Positions 41,378 to 49,830 of a stretch of DNA of 64,000 bases are shown in pieces (the stretch's first letter is position 1; the number at the start of each line of letters is the position of its first letter). The stretch is from JAJFUE01 sp039683515. Lineage in GTDB: Bacteria > Sumerlaeota > Sumerlaeia > MVZB01. Position numbers and translations under genes: made by a program. The notes below the pieces were generated by a model that had not been told where the DNA came from, did no database searches, and saw only the letters and a program-made list of their open reading frames with translations. Where the stretch lies: NCBI GenBank assembly GCA_039683515.1, contig JBDKRG010000054.1, positions 13,337-77,336 of the forward strand. The letters run 5' to 3'.

Positions 41378-41462
41378 CCGGCGAGGGCGCCGGCGCCACA
41401 GAGCGATGAGCTATTCGCTGCTGAATAGCTGTTTACGATGTGGGGCCGGCGCCCCCGCCGGC
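41378..41462. repeat. 85-bp palindromic element
   Basis: Outer arms 41378-41398 and 41442-41462 are GC-rich inverted repeats matching at 19 of 21 positions. Between them lies a perfect 8-bp hairpin AGCTATTC/GAATAGCT (41409-41430). It could be a REP-like element or a processing site in the converging rsmE/plsC region. Confidence 0.7.
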
Positions 41463-41506
41463 CATTCGCGCTTCTTCGCCTCTTCGCGGTTCGATTTTAT
41501 TTCTTT

Positions 41507-42199
41507 TTATTTTTCCTTGGCGCAGCCGCACCCGCACCCTTCGCAGTCGGGGGCGGGCAGGAGCCGGTCGGCGGGCACGCCGATGATCCGGCGGATCTGT
41601 TCCATCATGTCGGCGACCACCTGCTCGCGCTCGGCCGGCGCGATATCCTGCGGCGGGTAGATCGGCGGGAAGAACGTCACGATGACCTTCCCCCACGGGC
41701 GCGGCCATGTGCGTGTGCGCGGCCAGGCCTCGTAGGCCCCGTCGACGCGCACCGGCACGATCGGCACGCCGGCCTTGAGCGCCAGGCGCGCGACCCCCTC
41801 GCGCAGCGGCTGGAGCTGGCCGTCGAACGTGCGCTGGCCCTCCGGGAACAGGCACACCCAGTTGCCGTCGCGCAGCGCCGCCAGGGTCATGCGGTAGGCG
41901 GCCGGATCGTTCTTCTCGAGCGAGACCGGGAACGCCCCGTAGGAATAGATCTTTTTGCCGAAGAAGCCGGTGCTGGCGAACAGGTCTTCCTTGGCCATGA
42001 AGTTCATCGGCTTCTTGTGGACGACGTTGATCGCCACCGGATCGATGAACGAGCCGTGGTTGGACGCGAAGATCGCCCCCGTCCCCCACGGCAGGTTTTC
42101 GAGCCCGTGCGCCTCGAGCCGGTAGAGGATCTTCAGAATCCAGCGCAGCGAAGTGGTGATGAAGAATGGTTTTGTCGGGGAAGGATAAATCTGGCTCAT
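41507..42199 (-). CDS. plsC: 1-acyl-sn-glycerol-3-phosphate acyltransferase (PlsC-like)
   Basis: Adds the second acyl chain to lysophosphatidic acid at the inner membrane. 230 residues with the HX4D motif as His48 and Asp53 in SNHGSFIDPVAI, the FPEG motif at residues 118-121 in CLFPEGQRTFDG, and block IV PIVPVRVDGAYEAW. An amphipathic helix starts the protein. The last residues are CEGCGCGCAKEK, a compact cysteine-rich tail (C-x2-C-x-C-x-C) not usual in PlsC; it may bind metal. The gene stands alone; a GTCCGTG array lies upstream. Confidence 0.93.
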   Translation of the reverse strand: MSQIYPSPTKPFFITTSLRWILKILYRLEAHGLENLPWGTGAIFASNHGSFIDPVAINVVHKKPMNFMAKEDLFASTGFFGKKIYSYGAFPVSLEKNDPAAYRMTLAALRDGNWVCLFPEGQRTFDGQLQPLREGVARLALKAGVPIVPVRVDGAYEAWPRTRTWPRPWGKVIVTFFPPIYPPQDIAPAEREQVVADMMEQIRRIIGVPADRLLPAPDCEGCGCGCAKEK

Positions 42200-42231
42200 T
42201 TTCGAACTGAAATCCTGAGTGTTGAGTCCTG

Positions 42232-42342
42232 TGCGGGTCTTTGTTCGTGTCAGTGTTTCTTCGCGCCCGTCCGTGCCTGTCCGTGCTCGTCCGTGCCTGT
42301 CCGTGCCTGTCCGTGCGGGTCCGTGTCCGCCCGCGTCCGTGC
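42232..42342 (+). repeat. GTCCGTG array 2
   Basis: The longest member of this family, about eleven units of GTCCGTGC with CT or CG spacers, all on the + strand. It abuts the stop codon of the 42342 gene. Confidence 0.9.
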
Positions 42343-42806
42343 TACTTCAAAAACTTTTCGATCCCCTTGTCAAGGTTGACCGCCTTGATCTTGATCCGGT
42401 CGTCGAGGATCTCCGGGAAGATGTCGTTGATGTCGCCCTTGCGGTCGCGCAGGCGCTCGACGAGCTGGCGGGCGCTGTAGCGGTCCCCCTCGCCGATCCC
42501 CAGCCGCGCGCACCAGCGCTGGTTGATGGCCAGGTCCCAGTCGCGCATCATCACCGGGGCCGACGGCCGGCCGGTCCGGTCGAGCAGGTTGTCGCAGACG
42601 TTGTCCACGTTGTGGACGCACGGGACGCAGACGGCGTCGGGCTCGAGCGTGATTTCCAGCATCCGGTCCTTGGCGTTCAGGAAATCGTTGGCGACGGTGT
42701 GGTAGGCGTGGCCGTACGGGTGCAGCTCGAAAACGTCGGTTCCCGCGCCGTAGTCGCAGAGAATGTCGACGAAATGAAGCGGGCGGATGCGGATGACATC
42801 TTCCAT
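42342..42806 (-). CDS. cysteine-containing protein, DUF1284-like
   Basis: A protein of 154 residues. The start IRIRPLHFVDILCDYGAGTD and cysteines at 60, 63 and 71 (VCVPCVHNVDNVCDN) with an early Cys17 suggest a small metal-binding fold like DUF1284, whose members begin LRPHHLLC; this match is tentative. The middle is acidic and the C-terminal part is helical (ARQLVERLRDRKGDINDIF). ATG 42806 has GGGAGA upstream; the much longer frame is a shadow of ppk. It lies 56 bases after ppk on the same strand and is probably cotranscribed, but no functional link is known. Confidence 0.75.
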   Translation of the reverse strand: MEDVIRIRPLHFVDILCDYGAGTDVFELHPYGHAYHTVANDFLNAKDRMLEITLEPDAVCVPCVHNVDNVCDNLLDRTGRPSAPVMMRDWDLAINQRWCARLGIGEGDRYSARQLVERLRDRKGDINDIFPEILDDRIKIKAVNLDKGIEKFLK

Positions 42807-42862
42807 GATGCAATCTCCCGGCTCTTGTGGATGGATGGCCCGCGCCGATGCGCGGGCTGCGG

Positions 42863-45004
42863 CTATTTCTTGCCGCCGCGGCGCGCCTTCTCGATGAACA
42901 GTTCCTGCGAGCCTTTGCCGCGGCGCGGCCGGCGCCGCGTGTAGCGGCCGTCCGGCGTCAGGTCCCAGGCCTGCGCATGGTCGTGCCAGGCCGTGTCGTA
43001 GATCGACTGGATCGCCTTGCGGAGGGCCGGGTTCTCGATCGGCGCGATCGCCTCGACCCGCCAGTCCAGGTTTCGGCTCATCCAGTCGGCCGAGCCGATA
43101 TAATATTCGGGATCGCCCCCGTTGTGAAAGATGTAAATGCGCGAGTGCTCCAGGAATCGGCCGATGATGCTCATGATCCGGATGTTTTCGGACAGCCCCG
43201 GCACCCCCGGCCGCAGGCAGCAGAACCCCCGCACGATCAGGTCGATGGCGACCCCCGCGCACGAGGCCTCGTAGAGCAGGTCGATGATCGCGGGGTCCTC
43301 GAGCTGGTTCATCTTGGCCTGGATGCGGCCGGGCTTGCCGGCCGCGGCCAGCGCGATCTCGCGCCGGATCATCGCCATGAACCGCTCGCGCATGTTGACC
43401 GGCGCGATCAGCAGTTTCTTGTAGTTGCGGAACGAGGAGTGGCCGGTCAGGTAGTTGAACAGGTCGGCCACGTCCTGGCAGAGGACGGGGTCGCACGTCA
43501 GCAGCCCCAGGTCCGTGTAGAGCCTCGACGTCCCCGGGTGGTAATTCCCCGTCCCGATGTGGACGTAGCGGCGGATCCCGTCGGCCTCGTCGCGCACGAT
43601 CAGCATCGTCTTGGAATGCGTCTTCAGGCCGATGAAGCCGTACGTGACGTGCGCGCCCGCCCGCTCGAGCGTCCGCACCCACTCGATGTTGTTGGCCTCG
43701 TCGAACCGCGCCTTGATCTCGACCTGGACGTTGACCTCCTTGCCGTTCTCGCACGCCTGCAGCAGCGCCTGGACGATCTTGCTGTTCGTCCCGGTCCGGT
43801 AGAGCGTCTGCTTGATGGCGAGGACCTGCGGGTCGCTCGCCGCGGCCTGCAGCAGCGCCATGACGCTCGTCGAGAACGCGTCATAGGGGTGGTGCAGCAG
43901 GATGTCGCCCCGGCGGATGATGTCGAAGATGGTCTTGTCGTGGGGCTCGATCTCCAGCTGGCGCAGCCGCGGGTGCGTCACCGGCGAGTGCGGCGCGAAG
44001 AACCCATCCCGCAGCGGCTCCTGCGCGATCTCCCGCAGCGCCGCGATCCCCAGCGGCGCCGGCGTCCGGTAGACGTCCCGCTCCGGATCGATCTCGAGCT
44101 CGCGCACCAGCCAGCCCAGGATCTCCTCGCTCATCGTCGTCGTCGTCTCCAGCCGCACGATCGGCGCGAACCGCCGGTTGCGCAGCTCCTCCTCGATCAC
44201 GTCCAGCAGGTCGTCGGCTTCCTCCTCGCTGCGCTCCACGTCCGCGTTGCGCGTCACGCGGAACGGCTGCGTCTCGAGGATCTCCATGCCGACGAACAGC
44301 CGGTCGATGAACCGGGCGATCACTTCCTCCTGCGCGATGAACGCCGGCGCCTCGCCCGGCAGCCGGATCCAGCGCGGCCGGTTGGACGGGATTTTCACCC
44401 GCGCGAACCGCTCGTGGTTCTCCCCCGGCGCGCGCACCCGCACCGCCAGCGACAGGCTCAGGTTCGAGATGAACGGGAACGGCTGGCCGGGGCCGACCCC
44501 CAGCGGCGTCAGGATCGGCAGGATGTTGCGCTCGAAGTGCGTCTGGAGCCACTCGTGCTCGGCCGCGTCCAGGTCGCCCCACCTCATGACGCGCAGCCCC
44601 AGGCCGGAGAGGCCGGGCAGGATCTGGCCCAGCAGCACGTCCGCCTGCACCCGGTAGACCTCGAGGATCCGCTCGCGGATCATCCCCAACTGCGCCGCCG
44701 GCGACATCCCGTCCATCGACAGCTTGGTGACGCCCGCGGCCAGCTGCCGCTGCAGCCCGCCGACCCGCTTCATGAAAAACTCGTCCAGATTGTTGCCGGT
44801 GATCGCCAGGAAGTTGAGCCGCTCCATCGGCGGGTTGTGCTCGCCGGCGGCCTCCTCCAGGACGCGCTGGTTGAAGTTGAGCCACGACAGCTCCCGGTTC
44901 AGATACCGCGTCGCGGGCGTCAGCTCGGGACGCGCCGGACCGCCGCCGCCGTTTTCAGCCGGCCGCTGCGGAGCCGGGGGGATGGGCTGTGGTTTTTTCT
45001 TCAC
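42863..45004 (-). CDS. ppk: polyphosphate kinase 1
   Basis: Makes polyphosphate from ATP reversibly. About 713 residues. The N-terminal helical domain begins RYLNRELSWLNFNQRVLEEA, followed by FLAITGNNLDEFFMKRVGGL; the catalytic core has SIKQ-type AIKQTLYRTGTNSKIVQALL, AHVTYGFIGLKTHSKTMLIV with the phosphorylated His, and IYIFHNGGDPEYYIGSADWM with the second conserved His. The end is KGSQELFIEKARRGGKK. The start is uncertain: GTG 45004 (VKKKPQPIPPAP) is preferred over a TTG at 45091, since no ATG is available before the conserved part. It diverges from the membrane protein gene at 45118. Confidence 0.95.
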   Translation of the reverse strand: MKKKPQPIPPAPQRPAENGGGGPARPELTPATRYLNRELSWLNFNQRVLEEAAGEHNPPMERLNFLAITGNNLDEFFMKRVGGLQRQLAAGVTKLSMDGMSPAAQLGMIRERILEVYRVQADVLLGQILPGLSGLGLRVMRWGDLDAAEHEWLQTHFERNILPILTPLGVGPGQPFPFISNLSLSLAVRVRAPGENHERFARVKIPSNRPRWIRLPGEAPAFIAQEEVIARFIDRLFVGMEILETQPFRVTRNADVERSEEEADDLLDVIEEELRNRRFAPIVRLETTTTMSEEILGWLVRELEIDPERDVYRTPAPLGIAALREIAQEPLRDGFFAPHSPVTHPRLRQLEIEPHDKTIFDIIRRGDILLHHPYDAFSTSVMALLQAAASDPQVLAIKQTLYRTGTNSKIVQALLQACENGKEVNVQVEIKARFDEANNIEWVRTLERAGAHVTYGFIGLKTHSKTMLIVRDEADGIRRYVHIGTGNYHPGTSRLYTDLGLLTCDPVLCQDVADLFNYLTGHSSFRNYKKLLIAPVNMRERFMAMIRREIALAAAGKPGRIQAKMNQLEDPAIIDLLYEASCAGVAIDLIVRGFCCLRPGVPGLSENIRIMSIIGRFLEHSRIYIFHNGGDPEYYIGSADWMSRNLDWRVEAIAPIENPALRKAIQSIYDTAWHDHAQAWDLTPDGRYTRRRPRRGKGSQELFIEKARRGGKK

Positions 45005-45117
45005 GCCTGGCGCGCGCCTTGTTGGATTGTGATGACATCTTGCTTCGGCATGCCTAAGATGGAGTCTAACCCGTCGGGCCGGGTCCCGCAATACCGATTG
45101 GCAAACCGCATCCCCGT

Positions 45118-46710
45118 ATGTCGTTGAAAACGCTGAGTTCTTGGCTCAAGGCCGACCTGGCCGGGCTTGCCGCCGGCTACCTCCGGCGCGAGCGGTTCAT
45201 CCCCGCCCTGCTCCTCGTCGTCGCCGCCATGGGCGTCCTCATCCACCGCCAGACGCCCTGGATCAACGGCCCCGAGCAGTGGCGGTGGGGCTACACCCCA
45301 TGGCGCAGTTTCTGGTGGAACTGGGCCGTCTGCATGCTCCGGCTCCTGCCGTGGGCGGCCGGCCTGGGCGCCCTGGCGTGGCTGATCGTCCCCCGCCTCA
45401 AGGGGCGCGCCGGAACCGTCGCCGCGATGGCGGCCCTCGTCGCCTGGGGGATGATTTACTGCTGGGTGAGCATGGGCGCGATCAGCCCGTTCGGCGTCAC
45501 CCACCTTGCCCGATGCGTCCAGTCGCAGGGGCCGACCGGCTTCTTCCACCTTGCCGTGCGCCTCGACGGCCCCATCAAGATCGACCTGCTCAGCCTCTAC
45601 CCCGATTACATGAACGACATGCCGCTCCACCCCCAGACGCACCCGCCCGGCGGGACGGCTCTGTGCAAGTGGGTCATCGACCTCTACGACGCCTCGCCGG
45701 CGCTGGTTGGCGCCACCCAAAAGTTCATGGCCCTGTTCATCCTGGACGTCAACGAGCTGCTCGACGACACCCTTGCCCACCGGATGGCGGCCTTCGGCGT
45801 CGGCAACCTCATGCTGCTGCTCGGCATGCTCACGGCCTGGCCCCTCTACCTGCTGGTGCGCGACTCGATGGGCGGCGGCCTTGCCGGCCGGCGCGCCGGC
45901 TGGGCCGCCGCGATCCTGTGGGTCCATTACCCGGCGCTCATGCTGTTCACGCCGCAGTTTGACGAAGTGTATGGGTTCCTTGTCCTGTCGATCGCGTGGA
46001 TCCTGCTGCGCGGCTTGAACGGCGAGGGCCTGGGCCGCGCGGCATGGCACGGCGCGGCCGCCGGCGCGATCTTCACGGCCGGTTTCCTGCTCAGTTTCAC
46101 GTTCGGCGTCTGGGTGCCGCTGCTGCTGGTGATGCTGCTTCTGGAATGCGTCCGGCGGGCGGGCTCGTGGCGGGTCGACCCGGCGTCGGGCGACATGCGC
46201 AAGCTGGCCTGGCTCATCATCGCCGGCGTGCTGACGGGGATCGCGATCCTGGCCGTCCTGCGGGTCGCGCTGGGGATGGATATCATCCCGATCTTTTCGC
46301 GCGCCTTCGAGCTCAACCACCGCTTCCGCCTGCGCGCCGAGCGCACCTACTGGCCGTGGCTGTTTTTCGGCCCGTGGGACGCCGTCATGGTTGCCGGGCC
46401 GGCGCTGTTCATCCCTGCGGCGGTCTTCGCGCTGCGCGCCGTCCGGCGCGGCCTCCGGCGCCCGGACCGGATCATGAGCGCGTGGGTGATGGGCCCGCTC
46501 GGGGTGGTCATGATGACGGTCAGCGGTCTCATGCCCGGCGAGAACGCGCGGCTTTATCTGATGTTTACCCCGTCGCTGGCATGGGCCGGCGCCGTCTGGC
46601 TGACGATGCATTCGCGCCGGCGGTTCTGGGCCAATTTCGCCCTCATCCTGCTCGGCCAGATCGTTTATTTCTATATTTTGCGCACCAAGATCAAGTTCAT
46701 CGACATGTAA
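45118..46710 (+). CDS. polytopic membrane protein, glycosyltransferase-like
   Basis: A protein of 530 residues with about twelve hydrophobic helices. LHPQTHPPGGTALCKW at about residues 178-193 resembles the THPP loop of GT-C glycosyltransferases, and the acidic residues before it (DLLSLYPDYMNDM) fit that group; otherwise no family is recognised. PQFDEVYGFLVLS and a C-terminal soluble stretch are without assignment. Short basic loops suggest an inner-membrane location with the N-terminus inside. The gene is alone. The start ATG 45118 lies 113 bases from the ppk start on the other strand, leaving room for divergent promoters. Confidence 0.8.
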   Translation: MSLKTLSSWLKADLAGLAAGYLRRERFIPALLLVVAAMGVLIHRQTPWINGPEQWRWGYTPWRSFWWNWAVCMLRLLPWAAGLGALAWLIVPRLKGRAGTVAAMAALVAWGMIYCWVSMGAISPFGVTHLARCVQSQGPTGFFHLAVRLDGPIKIDLLSLYPDYMNDMPLHPQTHPPGGTALCKWVIDLYDASPALVGATQKFMALFILDVNELLDDTLAHRMAAFGVGNLMLLLGMLTAWPLYLLVRDSMGGGLAGRRAGWAAAILWVHYPALMLFTPQFDEVYGFLVLSIAWILLRGLNGEGLGRAAWHGAAAGAIFTAGFLLSFTFGVWVPLLLVMLLLECVRRAGSWRVDPASGDMRKLAWLIIAGVLTGIAILAVLRVALGMDIIPIFSRAFELNHRFRLRAERTYWPWLFFGPWDAVMVAGPALFIPAAVFALRAVRRGLRRPDRIMSAWVMGPLGVVMMTVSGLMPGENARLYLMFTPSLAWAGAVWLTMHSRRRFWANFALILLGQIVYFYILRTKIKFIDM

Positions 46711-46757
46711 CCCACCAGCCGAAGCCTCGGCGAAGGCTGGTGCTCGCGCTCGCGCAA

Positions 46758-46828
<71 letters not shown>

Positions 46829-46841
46829 CCGGCCCGGTTTC

Positions 46842-47159
46842 CTACAGGAACGGGATGTTGGGCAGCTTAACGCCGCCGGTCAGCTGGTTGATCCCTTCCT
46901 GCTGAAGTTCCTTGGACTTTTCGATCCCCTGGTTGACCGCGGCCAGAACGAGGTCCTCGAGCATTTCGATGTCGGACGGGTCGACGGCGTCGGGCGAGAT
47001 CTTGATGGAGACCAGTTCCTGGTTGCCGTTGACGACGGCCTTGACGGCCCCGCCGCCGCTGATCCCCTCGACCGTCTTGCCGGCCAGCTCCTGCTTCATC
47101 GTCTCCATGCCCGACTGGAGATCCTTGCTCATCTTTTGAAGTTTCTTGATATCCAGCAT
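46842..47159 (-). CDS. ybaB: YbaB/EbfC family DNA-binding protein
   Basis: A nucleoid-associated protein of 105 residues. Start at ATG 47159; the longer frame upstream is a shadow. The family layout is clear: an N-terminal helix (IKKLQKMSKDLQSGMETMKQEL), a beta hairpin with VEGISGGGAVKAVVNGNQELV and KISPDAVDPSDIEMLEDLVLA, and a C-terminal helix VNQGIEKSKELQQEGINQL. YbaB normally sits between dnaX and recR; neither is near. Dimers bind DNA with low specificity. Confidence 0.93.
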   Translation of the reverse strand: MLDIKKLQKMSKDLQSGMETMKQELAGKTVEGISGGGAVKAVVNGNQELVSIKISPDAVDPSDIEMLEDLVLAAVNQGIEKSKELQQEGINQLTGGVKLPNIPFL

Positions 47160-47351
47160 CTTTTTGCTTCGATTCCGCTTGAGTTTCGCGCCCGCAAAGG
47201 GGCTGACCCAAGTTTGACCCATCGGGCGGTGGCCGACAACAAAAATTCTCGCCCCCCCGCGCCGATCGGCCGCCGATGCAAATGGCTCCGCAAGATTCCC
47301 CGGAAATGGTAAAATAAAGGTCGAAATCCGCATGCATGAAGGAGGCGCAAC

Positions 47352-48026
47352 ATGTCGATCGCAGGCGGTCAATTTCATGTCACCCATAGCGAGCAGGAAA
47401 GAATGACGAGGGGAGTCGTCGGCTTCGGGTCGGTTGCCTCGGCGATCCTCGGCGGCGTCGGCGTGATCTTTTGCGTTTACGGCCTGGCGGGCCTGAATGC
47501 GGCCACCCTGGCGCCCCTTGCGACGATCCTGGTCGGCCTGTCCATGATGATCGGAGGCGGTTCGTTCGCCGTCCGGACCAACAAGCTCGGCCAGGAATCC
47601 AACGTCCAGGGGATCGGCGGGGCGGTCGGCGGCGAAATGGCCGTCGAATCGGTGGCCGGCATCCTCGGCGCCATGCTGGGCACGTGGGCGCTCCTGGGGA
47701 TTCAGCCGGTCGCCCTCATGGCCGTGGCCGCCATCGTGATGGGCGGCGGCATGCTGATCGAAAGCATCGCCGAACCCACCCTGGGCCGCGTGCGCCTGGC
47801 CACCTACCGGGAGAACCAGCCGGTCGAACGCTTCACCCACCAGGCGATCGAAGTCTCGGCGGGCGTCGACTTGGTCTTCGGCCTGGGCGCGATCTCCCTG
47901 GGCATCCTGGCCCTGGCCGGATTCATCCCGATGACGGTGATCCTGATGTCGATGCTGACGCTGGGCGTGGGCGTCCTGCTGGGCGGTTCGGCCCTGGCCG
48001 GCCGGTTCCTGGGCGCGTTCAAATAA
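47352..48026 (+). CDS. membrane protein of unknown function, glycine-rich helices
   Basis: The family is not recognised. 224 residues: a short soluble start with His, then six hydrophobic segments rich in Gly and Ala (GVVGFGSVASAILGGVGVIF, LAPLATILVGLSMMIGGGSF, VALMAVAAIVMGGGMLIES, GVDLVFGLGAISLGILAL, and a last pair). A charged middle loop (EPTLGRVRLATYRENQPVERF) separates two halves, which resemble each other and may come from internal duplication. GGAGG is six bases before the ATG, a strong ribosome site. No transport motif is visible. Confidence 0.75.
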   Translation: MSIAGGQFHVTHSEQERMTRGVVGFGSVASAILGGVGVIFCVYGLAGLNAATLAPLATILVGLSMMIGGGSFAVRTNKLGQESNVQGIGGAVGGEMAVESVAGILGAMLGTWALLGIQPVALMAVAAIVMGGGMLIESIAEPTLGRVRLATYRENQPVERFTHQAIEVSAGVDLVFGLGAISLGILALAGFIPMTVILMSMLTLGVGVLLGGSALAGRFLGAFK

Positions 48027-48038
48027 GAGCCGGGTTCC

Positions 48039-48126
48039 GAGGACTGAGTTTCGGCGAGTGACCGGATATTCCTTTTCGTGCCCGTCCGTGTGCCCGTTTT
48101 CTCGCGTCACTCAGTCCTCATTTTTC
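48039..48126 (+). terminator. long stem-loop before rplU
   Basis: GAGGACTGAGT (48039-48049) and ACTCAGTCCTC (48109-48119) are perfect inverted repeats 59 bases apart and are followed by ATTTTT. The loop holds a short GTCCGTG repeat (48077-48097). It may end the membrane-protein transcript. Confidence 0.6.
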
Positions 48127-48128
48127 CC

Positions 48129-48157
48129 TTGCGCATGGCTTGCCGACCAACTATAAG
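48129..48157 (+). promoter_or_regulatory. putative promoter of rplU-rpmA
   Basis: TTGCGC, 17 bases, TATAAG. The -10 box is good and the -35 box weak. It lies about 57 bases before the rplU start. Confidence 0.45.
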
Positions 48158-48213
48158 AATAGTTTTGTGCCCCGCGGGGGCGACTTTTGTCTTGTGCTCA
48201 GGAGCCAGCAAAC

Positions 48214-48510
48214 ATGTCCTACGCCATCATCCGCACCGGCGGCAAGCAGTATCGGGTCAAGCAGGGCGATCGCCTTCGCGTTGAGAAGCTCGTGGCCGAG
48301 GTCGGCCAGGAAGTCGAGTTGGGCGACGTCCTCGCCCGCGGCGAAGGGAGCGATCTGAGCTTCGACGCCGGCGCCCCCGTCAAGGTCAAGGTGGTCCGCC
48401 ATGGCCGCGGCCCCAAGATCAAGATCTGGAAGTCCAAGCGGCGCAAGGGTTACGAGAAGCGCCAGGGCCACCGCCAGGACTTCACCGAAATCCTGGTCCT
48501 TGCAATTTAA
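48214..48510 (+). CDS. rplU: 50S ribosomal protein L21
   Basis: 98 residues: SYAIIRTGGKQYRVKQGDRL at the start, then VGQEVELGDVLARGEG and the basic end IKIWKSKRRKGYEKRQGHRQ. L21 binds 23S rRNA and contacts L20. ATG 48214 has AGGAG nine bases upstream; an earlier ATG at 48187 has none. The C-terminal IWKSKRRKGYEKRQGHRQDF motif is typical. Followed by rpmA after 59 bases in the usual rplU-rpmA order; obg does not follow. Confidence 0.97.
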   Translation: MSYAIIRTGGKQYRVKQGDRLRVEKLVAEVGQEVELGDVLARGEGSDLSFDAGAPVKVKVVRHGRGPKIKIWKSKRRKGYEKRQGHRQDFTEILVLAI

Positions 48511-48516
48511 ATTCAT

Positions 48517-48541
48517 TAGGTCCCTCAGGTCCTTTTGGTCA
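48517..48541 (+). repeat. GGTCCCTT-type array between rplU and rpmA
   Basis: AGGTCCCTCAGGTCCTTTTGG within the operon gap, reading on the + strand. Confidence 0.7.
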
Positions 48542-48569
48542 TTTTTTCACTTTTTCGGGAGTCAGAGCA

Positions 48570-48827
48570 ATGGCACATAAAAAAGGTGGCGGTTCCAGCA
48601 AGAACGGTCGCGACAGCAACCCGCAATACCGCGGCTGCAAGGTCTTCGCCGGCCAGGTCGTCACGGGCGGCTCGATCATCGTCCGCCAGTGCGGCAACAA
48701 GTTCTGGCCCGGCCGCAACGTCGGCCAGGGCCGCGATTTCACGCTTTTCGCCAAGGTCCCCGGCCGCGTCGAATACGTCGAGAGCCACGATCGCCGGATT
48801 ATCCAGGTCCTGCCGATTGAGCCTTGA
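48570..48827 (+). CDS. rpmA: 50S ribosomal protein L27
   Basis: 85 residues, starting MAHKKGGGSSKNGRDSNPQY, the standard N-terminus that reaches the peptidyl-transferase centre, with no cleavable extension like that of Firmicutes. QVVTGGSIIVRQCGNKFWPG and VGQGRDFTLFAKVPG are canonical. It is cotranscribed with rplU. Confidence 0.98.
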   Translation: MAHKKGGGSSKNGRDSNPQYRGCKVFAGQVVTGGSIIVRQCGNKFWPGRNVGQGRDFTLFAKVPGRVEYVESHDRRIIQVLPIEP

Positions 48828-48882
48828 CGGTCGCGCCCGAACGCGATAGAAAATGGGGCAACTTTGTACCAGGCAGGTGATC

Positions 48883-49692
48883 ATGCCACGGTCGGTTGCC
48901 CTTTTCCTTTTTTTGATGCTCCCCGCGTTTGCGTTCGCCCAGACCGGACTCGTTAAAGCCGAGAAAAACCTCCCCCTGCGCGCCGACCCCAAAAACGGCG
49001 CCAAGGTCCTCGATCAACTCCCGCGCTTCCAGCCCGTCAAGATCCTCGACCGCAAGGATCAATACGTCAAGGTCAAGACCATCAAGACCGACCCGGCCCA
49101 AAGCCGGCAGGGTTGGGTCCTGGCCTCCTACGTCAGCGACACCGGCTACCTCACCGTCAACGACGAAAAAATCAACGTCCGCCGCGGCCCCGGCACCGAA
49201 TGGGAAATCATCCTCACTTACAGCAAGCCCTACCCCGTCTTCGTCCTCGACGTCGCGCGCAACGGCTGGGTCAAGGCGATCGATGCCGACGGCGACCTCG
49301 GCTGGATCAATCCCAGGGACCTCTCGTTCGGCCCGCGGTACGTGATCACCCGGAGCGACCAAAGCAACATCCGCACCGGCGGCGGCAAGGATTACGAGAA
49401 GTTCCCCGTCGCCTTCATCGCCGAGCGCGGCGTTTACCTCAAGGTCCTCGAGGAAAAGGACGGCTGGCTCCACGTCAAGCACGACCAGGGCCAGGAGGGC
49501 TGGATCTCGGCCAAGGTCGTTTTCGGCCACGTCGACGCCGAACAGCCCAAGCCCAAGGCCGAGCCCAAGCCCAAGGCCTCGACCAAATCCAAGACCACGA
49601 CCAAATCCAAGTCCTCCTCGACCAAGTCCTCAACCAAATCGAAAACGTCCACCAGGACCTCCTCGAAGTCGACGGCCAAAAAGTCGTCCTGA
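48883..49692 (+). CDS. secreted protein with three SH3-like domains and a Lys/Ser/Thr tail
   Basis: 269 residues from ATG 48883, with AGGTGA just upstream; the earlier ATG 48853 would spoil the signal peptide. Signal peptide 1-20 (FLFLMLPAFAFA-Q). Three bacterial SH3-type repeats: about 22-95 (LVKAEKNLPLRADPKNGAKVL), about 98-160 (INVRRGPGTEWEII, NGWVKAIDADGDLGWIN) and about 165-222 (SNIRTGGGKDYEKFPV, DGWLHVKHDQGQEGWIS). Such domains bind peptidoglycan or peptides. The last 45 residues are low complexity, Lys, Ser and Thr only with a few Pro and Ala, like tails that bind nucleic acid or cell-wall polymers. Expressed after rpmA, possibly readthrough. Confidence 0.87.
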   Translation: MPRSVALFLFLMLPAFAFAQTGLVKAEKNLPLRADPKNGAKVLDQLPRFQPVKILDRKDQYVKVKTIKTDPAQSRQGWVLASYVSDTGYLTVNDEKINVRRGPGTEWEIILTYSKPYPVFVLDVARNGWVKAIDADGDLGWINPRDLSFGPRYVITRSDQSNIRTGGGKDYEKFPVAFIAERGVYLKVLEEKDGWLHVKHDQGQEGWISAKVVFGHVDAEQPKPKAEPKPKASTKSKTTTKSKSSSTKSSTKSKTSTRTSSKSTAKKSS

Positions 49693-49716
49693 CCGGTTTC
49701 AACCCACCTTCGCCGC

Positions 49717-49750
49717 GGCCGGCGTCCCCAAAACGCCGGCCGTTTCGTTT
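49717..49750 (+). terminator. terminator after the SH3 protein gene
   Basis: Stem GGCCGGCGT/ACGCCGGCC with a loop of about seven bases, followed by GTTTCGTTT, a weak U tract. A CCCGTCCATT repeat (49755-49790) follows. Confidence 0.7.
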
Positions 49751-49830
49751 CCCCCCGTCCATTCCCGTCCATTCCCGTCCATTTCGTCCACGCTCCTTTT
49801 CTCTCGAAAAAAACTCCTCCCGCCTACAAG

